Of a DNA stretch of 64,000 nucleotides, positions 52,201-60,216 are shown in pieces (within the stretch, counting starts at the first letter, position 1; each line of letters opens with the position of its first letter). The DNA is from DASQGA01 sp963722715 (GTDB lineage: Bacteria; Actinomycetota; Thermoleophilia; Gaiellales; Gaiellaceae): NCBI GenBank assembly GCA_963722715.1, contig CAVROA010000010.1, positions 8,369-72,368 on the forward strand, written 5' to 3'. Under the pieces are notes generated by a model. The model was not told the origin of the DNA, did no database searches, and was given only the letters and a program-made list of their open reading frames with translations. Made by a program: the position numbers and the translations under genes.

Positions 52201-52655
52201 CGAGCGAGGCCGAAGTGTTGCTGCGTGAGCTCGAGCGGCTTCCGTACGCGCTCGAGAGCTGGAACGTCTCGACCTACCTGCCGAAGCTCGTGCGGACGGC
52301 GACGGCGCTCGGGGAGCTCGAGCTGGGTGAGCGGTTCGTTGCGGCCGTGCCCTCCCTTTTGCCCGCTCACGAGGCGGCAAAGGCGAGCGCTCGCGCCGCG
52401 CTCGCCGAGGCGCGCGGGGCGGCCGATGGGGCCGCAGCGCTTTACGGTGATGCCGCCAAGCGCTGGCAGGAGCTTGGCTACGTCTACGAGCGGGCGCACG
52501 CGCTGCTCGGCAAGGGCCGCTGCCTCGCAGTGCTCGGCGCGGCCGGTGCAAGCGAGGCACTCACAGAGGCGCGCGCGATTTTCTCTCGGCTGCGTGCCCG
52601 CCCTGCGCTCGAGGAAGTCGAGAGGGAGCTCGGACGCGCCGCCGCCGCCAGTTGA
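49263..52655 (+). CDS. Adenylate/guanylate cyclase with zinc ribbon, AAA ATPase and TPR repeats
   Basis: 1130 residues. Residues 1-25: zinc ribbon (CPSCGEENPERAKFCLECG). Residues about 35-210: class III cyclase with metal aspartates (FCDLVGFTARSE and FIGDAVMAVFGAP). Residues 225-600: STAND/AAA ATPase with Walker A GEPGVGKS at 260-267 and LVFEDLHWADPALLDFL (Walker B). Residues about 620-1120: TPR-like helical repeats (AIDTLERAAQIHRDRG, EAIAWAERALALARELG). This is a common Thermoleophilia signalling architecture in which TPRs sense and the cyclase reports. It has no membrane helix. It overlaps the DUF885 gene by four bases. Confidence 0.93.
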   Translation: MPACPSCGEENPERAKFCLECGAPIGEAPAGPGEERKFVTVLFCDLVGFTARSETADPEDVRAAVRPYYARLRRELERYGGTVEKFIGDAVMAVFGAPVVHEDDAERAVRAGLRILQAINELNLEERLELAVRIGINTGEVVVTLGARPTEGEGMVAGDVVNTAARLQTVAPPGGIAVGESTYLATRDVFDYEPLEPVSVKGKSRPLPVWRAIASRARFGSDLRRHAVPMVGREVEKTLLQGLFERALRDDSVQLVTIVGEPGVGKSRLVFELDAYVDEHPDLITWREGRCLPYGEGITFWALGEIVKAQAGILESDAPETVAAKLERAVPETEPDREWLKARLRPLVGLEGPGAQREESFTAWRRFLEALAAARPAVLVFEDLHWADPALLDFLEHVADWSEGIPLFLVCTARPELYERHPHWAGGKRNATTINLSPLSGEETAKLVAELLEQAALPAEVQAPLVERAGGNPLYAEEFVRMLIDRGMLVRKGRTWTLAEGAEIPFPESVQALIAARLDTLPPERKALLQDAAVLGKVFWSGAVAAMGEREEGTVREALHELSRKELVHPARATTMEGEAEYSFSHVLIRDVAYAQIPRGSRAERHCLAAGWIEQKAPERIEDLADVLAHHYVQALELTRSAGGDAGHLVERAVRFLALAGDRALALDVPRAEQSYARALELLPLEHPDHAHLLMGWGRALTLGARFEEAIDTLERAAQIHRDRGAHVEAAQALLLCRDALGRFGGPREQASAEEAIALLEGHEQGPQLVDAYEAMAAIWYRRGADSEAIAWAERALALARELGLAEPARTLSIRGGARVSQGEGGGREDLERALDLALERGLGRETAAIYNDLGLALATTNGPAQAIECFRTGIEFAQRRGMAEMVFTLKGSMLHPLYDAGEWDEALVLAAELQTGDIPWELAAVRGIEADTLASCGDLERAQERVEWVLAAARELQEMQFLLPAHTVGAQVRLARGQPSEAEVLLRELERLPYALESWNVSTYLPKLVRTATALGELELGERFVAAVPSLLPAHEAAKASARAALAEARGAADGAAALYGDAAKRWQELGYVYERAHALLGKGRCLAVLGAAGASEALTEARAIFSRLRARPALEEVERELGRAAAAS

Positions 52656-53875
52656 GCCCCGAAGGTGCGCCGACAGATTTGATCGAGCGCTACCTTACGC
52701 TCGGACTCGAGCTTGGCCGGCACGTCGACGGTTTCGTTGACGCGTACTACGGTCCGCCTGAGCTCGCACGACGGGTCGACGCGGCCCTACCCGCGGATCC
52801 CCGCCGGTTGGTCGATGAGGCAGGCCGTCTGGCCATCGACCTCGCCGCCGATCCGGTCATCGACGCTCAGCGAAAACGCTGGTTGCTGGGACAAGTGCTT
52901 GCGTGCGAGACGGTTGCGCGTCGTTTGGCCGGCGAACGATTCCCATGGACAGATGAAGTCGAGCGGTGCTTCGGCACTCGTCCTTCGCTCGTCGCCGAGG
53001 AGCGCTTCGCCGAGGCGCACCGGCTGCTCGAAGGTGCCCTTCCACCGGGCGCCTCGCTCGCGGAGCGGTACGGACGATGGCTGGAAAGCCAGGCTGTCCC
53101 GCGCGACCTCCTCCTCGCTGCAGCAGAGCAGCTCTCAGAAGCGCTTCGCCGACGCGCCCACGAGCTCGCGATGATGCCCGATGAGGAGGACTTCGAACTG
53201 GAGCTCGTCGAGGGCGAGCCCTGGAGCGCCTTCAACTACTACCTCGGCGGCTTCCGCAGCCGGGTGGCCATCAATGCAGACACGGTCATGTGGTCGTCGT
53301 CTCTGACAGATCTCGTCACCCACGAGCTCTACCCGGGCCACCACACCGAGCACGCCTGCAAGGAGGCGCTTCTCGCGCGGCAGCGAGGCTACCTGGAGGA
53401 GACGATCGCGCTCGTGCTCACACCTCAGTCGCTGGTGTCCGAGGGGATCGCCTCGCTGGCGTTTGAGATCGCACTCGGCGAAGACGCACATGCCGTCGCG
53501 GCGGATCTGCTTCGATCGCTGGACATTCCTTACGACTACGAAACGGCCAATGCGATCCAGGACGCCGACGAGGCGCTGGCCGGCGTCATCGTCAACGTTG
53601 CTCACCAACTACACGAGAAAGGGGCCGAGCTTGCCGAGGTTCGCGAGTACGCGCTCCACTGGAGCCTGAAGCCGCCCGAAATCGTCGATCGGATGCTCGC
53701 CTTCGCAGGCGATCCCATTTGGCGGACCTACGTCAGCACGTACTCCGACGGTCACCGCCTGTGCCGCGCGTTCGTGGCGGGCGACGACGAGCGCTTCGCG
53801 CGGCTCCTCGTCGAGCAGCTGACGCCGGCCGATCTCCTGAAATCCCGAGATTGGAACGTCATTCGCGTGAACTGA
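52652..53875 (+). CDS. DUF885-family protein with a zincin-like motif
   Basis: 407 residues from TTG. It contains THELYPGHHTEHAC (His224 onward), the putative metal site of the DUF885 family, which is classed with gluzincin-like peptidases. C-terminal region VREYALHWSLKPPEIVDRML is typical. No signal peptide. The start overlaps the upstream cyclase gene, which suggests co-expression, though no functional link is obvious. Confidence 0.78.
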   Translation: MSPEGAPTDLIERYLTLGLELGRHVDGFVDAYYGPPELARRVDAALPADPRRLVDEAGRLAIDLAADPVIDAQRKRWLLGQVLACETVARRLAGERFPWTDEVERCFGTRPSLVAEERFAEAHRLLEGALPPGASLAERYGRWLESQAVPRDLLLAAAEQLSEALRRRAHELAMMPDEEDFELELVEGEPWSAFNYYLGGFRSRVAINADTVMWSSSLTDLVTHELYPGHHTEHACKEALLARQRGYLEETIALVLTPQSLVSEGIASLAFEIALGEDAHAVAADLLRSLDIPYDYETANAIQDADEALAGVIVNVAHQLHEKGAELAEVREYALHWSLKPPEIVDRMLAFAGDPIWRTYVSTYSDGHRLCRAFVAGDDERFARLLVEQLTPADLLKSRDWNVIRVN

Positions 53876-54067
53876 TGCGCCTGAGCATGCGTTGGCGCTG
53901 AACCGCTTCCAGAAGCTTCGAACGGCGATCAAGGCGGAGTTTCTTCTCGGGAGTGCACGCTGCCGTTAGCCCGACGGTCACTGCGAGAGTCGCAGGTTGG
54001 CGACGATCAAACGAGAGCACACTCGGGCAGCCGACGGCTGACGTGCGAGGGCCCCCAAACCCAGCGG

Positions 54068-54583
54068 TCACGCGGGGCGGACGGTCTGCTCCCGATACGA
54101 GGGTGTGAGCTCGGTCCATCGAGTGCGCCAGTCAGTGGGCTCTCGTCCCGCGCCATAGGCAGCGAGGTCCTCGAGGTGCGCCTGCCAACCGGCTCCGTGT
54201 GCGGCGAGTTCTTCCAGCGGAATTCCACGCTCTTCGACCACGAGTCTCGTCTGGTCGCCGTCGGCGACGAGCACGGCCTCAATGACGGTCTCTTCCTCCC
54301 GTCCTGGGGTCATGGTCACGAGCAGGTAGCGCGGAGGTTCGCACGCGTCAACTCGGCCGGGACCTTCCCATCCGCTCGTGAAGGTCGCTCGGAACGCGCC
54401 ACCGAGACGTAGGTCGCCCTCGACCTCGGCGATCCAGCGAGCCAGGCGCTGCGCGTCGGTGAGTGCCGACCACAGGTCGTCGATGCCGGTGTCGTAGCTG
54501 CCCTCCATGCGGACGACGCCCCTACCGTCAACAGAGCGCAGCGTCCCCGTGATGCGGGTGTTCGTTCGGGTCTCTTCGGTCAT
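54068..54583 (-). CDS. SRPBCC/AHSA1-family protein
   Basis: 171 residues from the ATG at 54583 (AGGAGGG Shine-Dalgarno upstream); the longer frame beginning at 54670 lies in the ArsR gene. The AHSA1-like fold is seen as DDLWSALTDAQRLARWIAEVEGDLRLGG, FTSGWEGPGRVDACEPPRYLLVTM and GWQAHLEDLAAY. These proteins bind hydrophobic ligands and often sit beside an ArsR repressor. The start overlaps the ArsR stop by four bases, so the two form an operon. Confidence 0.88.
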   Translation of the reverse strand: MTEETRTNTRITGTLRSVDGRGVVRMEGSYDTGIDDLWSALTDAQRLARWIAEVEGDLRLGGAFRATFTSGWEGPGRVDACEPPRYLLVTMTPGREEETVIEAVLVADGDQTRLVVEERGIPLEELAAHGAGWQAHLEDLAAYGAGREPTDWRTRWTELTPSYREQTVRPA

Positions 54584-54900
54584 GTCACCCTCCTCTTCTT
54601 TCCTCGGGCGATTTCGGTGTGCAGGGCGTTCATGCGCGACTCCCACAGAGATCGGTAGGGGCTCAGCCATTCGTCGACTTCTGCGAGCGGCTCGGGACGC
54701 AGGTTGTACACCCGAAACTGCGCTTCCTTGCGCACGTCGACGAGGCCGGCCTCACGCAGGACTCGCAGGTGTCGCGAGACGCCCGGACGAGCGATCGGCA
54801 GCAGTGCGGCCAGCTCACCCACGGTGGCGGGACCGTCGTTGAGCGCCTCCAGCACGGTTCGTCGGCTTGCGTCCGACAGCGCCTGCAGCACCGTATCCAT
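54580..54900 (-). CDS. ArsR-family transcriptional regulator
   Basis: 106 residues with a winged helix (LQALSDASRRTVLEALNDGP, TVGELAALLPIARPGVSRHLRVLREAGLVDV). It lacks the metal-binding cysteine motif ELCVCDL, so it is of the SRPBCC-linked kind. A palindrome-rich promoter lies immediately upstream, with the -10 box 7 bases from the ATG. It probably represses itself and the AHSA1 gene. Confidence 0.9.
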   Translation of the reverse strand: MDTVLQALSDASRRTVLEALNDGPATVGELAALLPIARPGVSRHLRVLREAGLVDVRKEAQFRVYNLRPEPLAEVDEWLSPYRSLWESRMNALHTEIARGKKRRVT

Positions 54901-54907
54901 GGGCCTA

Positions 54908-54937
54908 TATGTACCATATTGGGTACGTACCCGTCAA
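54908..54937 (-). promoter_or_regulatory. ArsR gene promoter overlapping inverted repeats
   Basis: On the minus strand TTGACG (54937-54932), 18-base spacer, TACATA (54913-54908), 7 bases, ATG. The spacer contains GGGTACGTACCC (a perfect 12-base palindrome, 54921-54932) and the pair GTACC-N6-GGTAC (54911-54926), likely ArsR binding sites that would occlude the promoter. Confidence 0.6.
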
Positions 54938-55152
54938 GTTACATACGAAGAGCTTCGGCGACACGAACTCTTGCAATGCTCCAGTTCGCGGTCCGCGTTC
55001 AGGGGACATTCCCGCACACTCGCCAACCCAGCTGAGTTCCAGGGCAGTCCCTATAGCGTCGTTTTCGTTCTGGCGCTGAACTGGCGTCAGGAGCTAGGGC
55101 CGATGCCGCCCGCTAGGCCACGAATCCCGCTTGCACAGGCGAATCGTGGCGA

Positions 55153-55225
55153 TGGAGCGTACCGGGATCGAACCGGTGACCTCCGGCTTGCAAAGCCGGC
55201 GCTCTCCCAGCTGAGCTAACGCCCC
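55153..55225 (-). tRNA. tRNA-Ala (anticodon TGC)
   Basis: On the minus strand GGGGCGT opens the acceptor stem, paired with ACGCTCC and discriminator A. The D arm is GCTC-AGCTGGGA-GAGC, the anticodon arm is GCCGG-CTTTGCA-AGCCGG with anticodon TGC, and the T arm is ACCGG-TTCGATC-CCGGT. 73 bases without encoded CCA. A G-U pair closes position 3 of the acceptor stem. Confidence 0.96.
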
Positions 55226-55273
55226 GCGCACACGCGAGTCTAGCGCTGCCCCGCGATGCCCCGGCCCAGGGCT

Positions 55274-55684
55274 CTAGACGGACAGCTGCGTCACGGGGAG
55301 GCCGAAGCGCTCGTAGGCCGCGCTCGCGCTGTCCTTTTCGAGCCACCCCTGCTCGTCCCCGCTCTCGGTCACGATCACGATCTGGTCTGCCGGAAAGGTT
55401 CGCAGGGCGTCCTCGACCGCCTGGACAGGATCGCTGTCCCCCACCTCTGCCTCGACCGTAGCTGCCGGCTTTACTGCCTCTGCCGCCTGGTCGGCCTGCT
55501 CAGCGGCTTCCTCGCGCGCCTCGTCCTCATCGTTTGTGAGCCATTGAAGCCGCGATACGTCTGAGGCCGGGGCGACGATCTTCACCTCCGCATTCTCGTC
55601 GTCCACGTGGCGAAGAACCTCTTCGCGAAGTGTCTCCGGGTCGACGGAAGCGGTCGTCACCACGAGCACGCGGGTGCTGGCCAT
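55274..55684 (-). CDS. Small universal-stress-like/hypothetical protein
   Basis: 136 residues from the ATG at 55684 (MASTRVLVVTTASVDPE); a start six codons earlier at 55702 is possible. It shows a Rossmann-like first strand, an acidic central linker (DEDEAREEAAEQADQA) and FPADQIVIVTESGDEQGW near the end. This matches small actinobacterial proteins with a UspA-like half-fold; no catalytic role can be assigned. Confidence 0.72.
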   Translation of the reverse strand: MASTRVLVVTTASVDPETLREEVLRHVDDENAEVKIVAPASDVSRLQWLTNDEDEAREEAAEQADQAAEAVKPAATVEAEVGDSDPVQAVEDALRTFPADQIVIVTESGDEQGWLEKDSASAAYERFGLPVTQLSV

Positions 55685-55782
55685 GACTTGCGAGTACCGC
55701 ACTACGAAGGAGGCGAAACCGATTCCCCGAATGACGTAATGTGACCCTCAAGACATTGTCTGAAACCGCCGACACATGCCGC

Positions 55783-56604
55783 ATGCGGCGTTTCCTGCGG
55801 ATTCTCCCGATCCTCGCAATCCTTTTCGCCTTCTCGGCGTCGACCGCGGCCGCTGCGAGAGCCCCGCACACCGGTTTCATCATCTTCAAGGACATGGGTC
55901 GAACGGTCTCGGTGGTCGAGTTCCGCGACAAGGCAACCGGCCGCATCGTCGCAGGCTCGTCAACGACCGGCGGCAAGACCGGAAACGGCACGGCCTGCGG
56001 AGATTCCCGGCACAAGTACATCAGCGCCCAATGGAAGGCCGTCCCCACCTACCGGATCAACGCGGCCAGCGTGCCCGACTACCTCGCGCAAGCACTCACG
56101 CGAGCTCAGCTCGTGGGCGGGCAGGAAGCCTGGGAAGACAGCTTCCGGACCGACTGCTCGACGATCCCGGGCCGGTCACCGTTCGACGCGACGGACGGCG
56201 GTAACACCACACGTGTGGGGACGCTGGTCAGCGAGCTCACGCGCGACGGAGTCAACACCGTCTCGTTCCAGTCACTCGCCGGAACCATCTGCGACGGCGC
56301 GCTCGCATGCGTCGTCACCGATTACGACCGCGGCCGGATCAACGAGGCCGATATGGCGTTCGAGGAAGACCTGACCCGTTACGGCTTTCTGGACTTCTGG
56401 ACGACCGACTCGACGACATGGACGGACGCGTTCGGCGGCCGGTTTGCGATCCGCGACGTGGCCACGCACGAGTTCGGGCACTTTGCCGGCCTGGGCCACA
56501 CTGCGAAGTCGCCCGAGCTCACCATGTCTCCCTTCATCCACGATGGCGACGAGACACTCGGCCTCGGGGACATGAAGGGCCTGTTGGCGCGTTACAGCGG
56601 CTAG
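55783..56604 (+). CDS. Secreted matrixin-type (metzincin) zinc metalloprotease
   Basis: 273 residues from the ATG that begins a signal peptide (MRRFLRILPILAILFAFSAS, then TAAAARA); a GTG 14 codons earlier would hide it. The zinc motif HEFGHFAGLGH is at 229-239 (HExxHxxGxxH) with a downstream Met-turn (SPELTMSPF). Three cysteines are present in the N-terminal half. Likely an extracellular endopeptidase. Confidence 0.87.
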   Translation: MRRFLRILPILAILFAFSASTAAAARAPHTGFIIFKDMGRTVSVVEFRDKATGRIVAGSSTTGGKTGNGTACGDSRHKYISAQWKAVPTYRINAASVPDYLAQALTRAQLVGGQEAWEDSFRTDCSTIPGRSPFDATDGGNTTRVGTLVSELTRDGVNTVSFQSLAGTICDGALACVVTDYDRGRINEADMAFEEDLTRYGFLDFWTTDSTTWTDAFGGRFAIRDVATHEFGHFAGLGHTAKSPELTMSPFIHDGDETLGLGDMKGLLARYSG

Positions 56605-56614
56605 CTCTAGCTAA

Positions 56615-56911
56615 CTAGTCGCCCCAGTCGAAGTCGCGGGACCTGCCCCAGAGTGTGTCCTCGACGTCTGGCTGGGCCTCGGGCTCGCTTTCCTCGGTCG
56701 GCCAGGCGAGAACCATGCTGGGGTCGAGCTCGGGGTCTGTGCCGCCGAGCGTGTCTTCGATGCGCGCTTGCTCCTCAGTCTTGAAGAGCGGGTGATTGTG
56801 GAAAGGATCGTCGACGCGGTACCGATCGATCGGCATTCTGGCGTCGAGTCCTGAGTTCTGTCGTTTGAGCTCGAGATGGTCTTCGATCACTCGGGCGAAC
56901 GTGTTGTCCAT
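56615..56911 (-). CDS. Small acidic hypothetical protein
   Basis: 98 residues with a GGAGG Shine-Dalgarno upstream. Rich in Asp and Glu with no membrane segment; sequence such as ARMPIDRYRVDDPFHNHPLF and DTLWGRSRDFDWGD. No family recognised. It is convergent with the metzincin gene, 10 bases apart, and lies downstream of the diguanylate cyclase on the same strand. Confidence 0.55.
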   Translation of the reverse strand: MDNTFARVIEDHLELKRQNSGLDARMPIDRYRVDDPFHNHPLFKTEEQARIEDTLGGTDPELDPSMVLAWPTEESEPEAQPDVEDTLWGRSRDFDWGD

Positions 56912-56981
56912 TGCGCCTCCGGTATCGATTTACTGGGTTGGCGGCCGATTGTAGACCAGGGCGGGATGGCTTGCTAAGAGG

Positions 56982-58790
56982 TTAGGGCTCAGGCCGGACG
57001 GTTGCCCGCTCCCCCGCAACCGCCACGCAGTTCTTTCCTGCGTTCTTTGCAGCGTACAGAGCCTGGTCGGCCGCGCCGAAGAGGTCGTCCTCGCCGACCA
57101 CCGGAAACGACGCGACCCCGAAGCTGGCCGTGACCGAGAAGAGCTGCCCGGCATGGCCCCGGATCGCCCGGTGCTCCATGCGTGCGCGGAGCCGCTCGGC
57201 AACCAGTTCTGCACCCTCGACGTCGGTGCCGGGAAGGAGCACCGCGAACTCCTCACCCCCGTAGCGGGCGGCGATGTCGATCTCGCGCACCGTGTCTCGC
57301 ATCACGTCTGCGAAAGCAACCAGCACGTCGTCTCCGGCCAAGTGACCATGCCGGTCGTTGACGCTCTTGAAGCCGTCGAGGTCGGCGACGATCAGCCCCA
57401 AATCCCCGTTCAGCCGCTCGGCACGACGCAGCTCGGTCTCCAGCGCCCGCTGGAAGCCGCGCCGGTTCGGCAGCTCTGTGAGCCCGTCGGTCACGACCTC
57501 CTGCTGCAGGCGGCCGTGGAGCCGGGCGTTTTCGAGCGCGGTCCACGCCTGCGAAGCAAGCCAGTAAGCGAGCTCGCGCGATTCGTCGCTGAAGTCGCCA
57601 CCCTTCGGAGTCAGGAGCAAGAGGCCGGACTCGGGCGTGTCATCCCCTTCCCCCAACGCGATCTGGAGCGGCTGACGGCGTGCGTCGGGTCGGCCGGCGC
57701 GCGCAAGCTCCTCGCCGGCGACCAGCAGCCGCCCGCCGGAAGCGCCAGTCGCCTCGACGATGCTCTCGACGATGACCGGGAGGAGCTGGAGCGGATCGTT
57801 GGTCGCTGCCAGCGCCTCGCCGAACCGTGTCAGCGCGTCGCGCGCTCGACCCTTCTCCCAGGCCAGCTCGTCAACGCGAGTCTCGAGCTGACCAGCCATG
57901 TCGTTGAACGCGTGTCCGAGCCGCGCAAATTCGTCGCGGCCGCGCACGGGGACGCGTGAGCTGAAGTTTCCCCTCGAGACAGCGGCGGCCGCGTCGGCGA
58001 GCTCGCGCAAAGAGCGGACGATGTTGCGTCCGAGCGCGTACGCGAGCAGGGCGACCAGGGAAAGGGCGACCATCGAGAAGAGGAGCAGCCGCTGTCGGAG
58101 GTTGGCCACCGCAGCCTCGATCTTCTTGCTGGGGAAGAGCACTGCCAGCCGCGTGTCGCTCCCCTTATCGACCTCAGCGCCAGAGGCCCGATACTTCCCA
58201 TCGGCAAACGTGACCGTTACAGGAAGGGGGCCCACATCAGGGAGCGCAGCGCCAACCCGGGAGCCGACGATCACCCGCTCGCCGCGGGAGAGGACGAGGA
58301 GGTCGTCCTGATCCTCAAGGCCTGACCGCCGCCGCAGGAGTTTGATGAGATTCTCGTCCAGCGGGACCCAAACGATCACGCGGCCGACACGTCTCCCGTT
58401 TAACGTGATCGACGCCTGCTGCGTAACGGACATCCGCGGCGGCGGCGTCCCGGCGATGCGGACGCCATTTCGGTAGAACACCGCCCGTGGATGATCTTGA
58501 TATAGACGCGAGAGAACGACCCGGTTCTGCCCAACGAGCCCCTGCTGATTCGCCGTCGCAACAGCCAGCGCTTCCGCGGTGTTGGCCGCGTCGGCCACCT
58601 GGTTGTTGTACGCGCCCGCAGCGATGCGGAGAGCGGCGTTCACGCGTGTATCCGCACGGCTAGTCTCGCTTCGCTCGGCAACTTCGCTGAACGCCCAGAG
58701 AGCCGCGGTCAGCGGCAGAAGCGAGAGCAAGAGGAAGAAAGCGACAAGCCGAAGCTTGAAACTTCCCAGGTGGCGCGCGATTTCGTTCAT
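56982..58790 (-). CDS. Membrane diguanylate cyclase (sensor domain, HAMP, GAF, GGDEF)
   Basis: 602 residues. Two membrane helices (LVAFFLLLSLLPLTAALWAF and LLLFSMVALSLVALLAYALG) flank an extracellular Cache-like sensor (about 35-230). HAMP (about 250-305), GAF (about 330-430) and GGDEF (about 435-590) follow. The active-site loop is YGGEEF, with the inhibitory I-site RxxD (REID) five residues before it, so product feedback is likely. It makes c-di-GMP from two GTP. Confidence 0.93.
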   Translation of the reverse strand: MNEIARHLGSFKLRLVAFFLLLSLLPLTAALWAFSEVAERSETSRADTRVNAALRIAAGAYNNQVADAANTAEALAVATANQQGLVGQNRVVLSRLYQDHPRAVFYRNGVRIAGTPPPRMSVTQQASITLNGRRVGRVIVWVPLDENLIKLLRRRSGLEDQDDLLVLSRGERVIVGSRVGAALPDVGPLPVTVTFADGKYRASGAEVDKGSDTRLAVLFPSKKIEAAVANLRQRLLLFSMVALSLVALLAYALGRNIVRSLRELADAAAAVSRGNFSSRVPVRGRDEFARLGHAFNDMAGQLETRVDELAWEKGRARDALTRFGEALAATNDPLQLLPVIVESIVEATGASGGRLLVAGEELARAGRPDARRQPLQIALGEGDDTPESGLLLLTPKGGDFSDESRELAYWLASQAWTALENARLHGRLQQEVVTDGLTELPNRRGFQRALETELRRAERLNGDLGLIVADLDGFKSVNDRHGHLAGDDVLVAFADVMRDTVREIDIAARYGGEEFAVLLPGTDVEGAELVAERLRARMEHRAIRGHAGQLFSVTASFGVASFPVVGEDDLFGAADQALYAAKNAGKNCVAVAGERATVRPEP

Positions 58791-58880
58791 AACTCCATAC
58801 CCGACATGTCTATCGACTCGGCGGCAATACCGCTTTCGAGGGATATGTCTGGACTCCCCCCTCGCGGACTGCTGCCGTTC

Positions 58881-59156
58881 CTAGAAAATCGGTCGCTCGA
58901 GGGCGATCGCGATCACCATGCCGATGAACCACCAGATCGTCGCCGCAACGACCGCGGACGCGGTGAAGCGACTCTGGCGGGGACCCGCGAGCGCAGCGGC
59001 CAGCAGCGCCACGAACATGGTGGCAGGACCGATTCGGCCCGGGTAGTAGACGAGTGCGACGGGCGATACGAAGTGGACGATGGCCGCCAGATAGGCCGCG
59101 ACAACCCAGTGGGCGGGGTCGCGAGCCGCGGCCATGCGAGCTTGGTCGGCGCTCAC
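58881..59156 (-). CDS. Small membrane protein
   Basis: 91 residues with three hydrophobic helices (HWVVAAYLAAIVHFVSPVAL, MFVALLAAALAG and VAATIWWFIGMVIAIALE). No family identified. The start overlaps the end of the neighbour upstream by four bases, so the pair is probably an operon. Confidence 0.6.
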   Translation of the reverse strand: MSADQARMAAARDPAHWVVAAYLAAIVHFVSPVALVYYPGRIGPATMFVALLAAALAGPRQSRFTASAVVAATIWWFIGMVIAIALERPIF

Positions 59157-59419
59157 GGGCTCTTAGCACCTGTTCGCTCGCGGCTACGCGCCGGCGCTCT
59201 GCGCAGCGACCGGCCGTGCGGACCCCGAGCGGGATCAGGGCGACGCCTACCGCCGTGTGGCCGCGGCCGTCCGGGCACATCGTCGTCCGGCATCGTCTGC
59301 ACCGCGACGGCGATTTCGGGCCGGGGCTCCGGGGGATCCTTGACCGCCCACCAGATCACGTACGCCAGGTAAGCGATGGGGATCTTCAGGATCACCATGA
59401 ACCAGATGGTGAGCCACAT
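59153..59419 (-). CDS. Small single-helix membrane protein with an Arg/Pro-rich tail
   Basis: 88 residues from the ATG at 59419, which is favoured over a start 21 codons upstream because a -10 box lies 7 bases before it. One membrane helix (MWLTIWFMVILKIPIAYLAY, WW), then a basic tail with PEPRPEIAVAV. No family assigned. Confidence 0.6.
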   Translation of the reverse strand: MWLTIWFMVILKIPIAYLAYVIWWAVKDPPEPRPEIAVAVQTMPDDDVPGRPRPHGGRRRPDPARGPHGRSLRRAPARSRERTGAKSP

Positions 59420-59426
59420 CGAGTGA

Positions 59427-59432
59427 ATTGTA
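59427..59432 (-). promoter_or_regulatory. Candidate -10 box of the small membrane-protein operon
   Basis: TACAAT on the minus strand lies 7 bases before the ATG at 59419, again leaderless in layout. Confidence 0.4.
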
Positions 59433-59478
59433 GATGGTTGCCCGGTGATCGGCTTGCCCGGAGAACACGACCGCTGGT

Positions 59479-60174
59479 TCACCGAACACCGGGTGGGCGC
59501 AAGACGGCAAACTGGTCCGTGACCTCGAGGTGGCCACTCCGGAAGCGGAACATCGCGGCCGGGCGACCTCCACTCCGCCCCGGCGGGCGCGCCTCGCCGG
59601 TCGGCTCGAGGAGCTGCCGGCGGAGCAGGACACGCTGAAGGTTCGTCGCGGAGACGTCGTGCCCGAGCGCAGCCTGATAGATCGTTCGAAGCTCCGAGAG
59701 CGTGAAGGCGGGGGGCGCCAGGGCGAAGCCGATGTTCGTGTAGGAGAGCTTGGCCCGGAGCCGCTCCCGACCCGCGAGCACGACGTCGCCGTGATCGAAG
59801 GCGAGCTCCGGCAGGTCGCCGACGGGATGCCAGCCCGTGTCGCCGGGTACAGCCGGGTCGATGTGCGCCGGCACGAGGCCGAGGTACGCGGTCCCGAGAA
59901 CCCAGGCGCCAGGGTGGCGGGCGGGGTCGCTGAGCGTCACCAGCTGCTCCAGGTGGGAAAGCTCGCGCACGTCGACCTTGGTCGCGAGGTGGCGCCGGAT
60001 CGACTCTTCGAGAGTCTCTCCGTAGTCGAGGTATCCGCCCGGCAGGGCCCAGGCTCCGAGGAACGGCTCCCGCGCACGCTGCCAGAGCAGAACCTGAAGC
60101 TCTGCCCCTCGCACCTGGAGCACGACGGCGAGTGCCTCATGGCGGGGCGAGATCGGTCTGGTAGACTTCTGCAT
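59479..60174 (-). CDS. nrtR: NrtR-type transcriptional regulator (degenerate Nudix plus winged helix)
   Basis: 231 residues. The N-terminal Nudix fold has GGYLDYGETLEESIRRHLATK where the catalytic RExxEE is replaced by RHLATK, so hydrolysis is lost and the domain can act as an ADP-ribose sensor. The C-terminal winged helix (SELRTIYQAALGHDVSATNLQRVLLRRQLL) is the NrtR DNA-binding domain. NrtR represses NAD genes. It is divergent from nicotinamidase with a CGACT-N3-AGTCG palindrome between them. Confidence 0.88.
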   Translation of the reverse strand: MQKSTRPISPRHEALAVVLQVRGAELQVLLWQRAREPFLGAWALPGGYLDYGETLEESIRRHLATKVDVRELSHLEQLVTLSDPARHPGAWVLGTAYLGLVPAHIDPAVPGDTGWHPVGDLPELAFDHGDVVLAGRERLRAKLSYTNIGFALAPPAFTLSELRTIYQAALGHDVSATNLQRVLLRRQLLEPTGEARPPGRSGGRPAAMFRFRSGHLEVTDQFAVLRPPGVR

Positions 60175-60181
60175 CAGTTAT

Positions 60182-60194
60182 CGACTTATAGTCG
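60182..60194. promoter_or_regulatory. Candidate NrtR operator
   Basis: CGACT-TAT-AGTCG is a perfect inverted repeat in the 42-base gap between nrtR and the nicotinamidase gene, 7 bases before the nrtR start. It fits regulation of both genes; exact NrtR motif in this group is not known to me. Confidence 0.55.
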
Positions 60195-60216
60195 CAAACC
60201 TCCCGGGAGGCAACTG

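Noticed and set aside
53876..54067. Hidden small gene between DUF885 and the SRPBCC gene
   Set aside because: No open frame with a ribosome-binding site, start and reasonable composition; appears non-coding.
59530..60216. Long upstream extension of the nicotinamidase frame
   Set aside because: It is antisense to nrtR; the ATG at 60217 with a Shine-Dalgarno starts the real protein.
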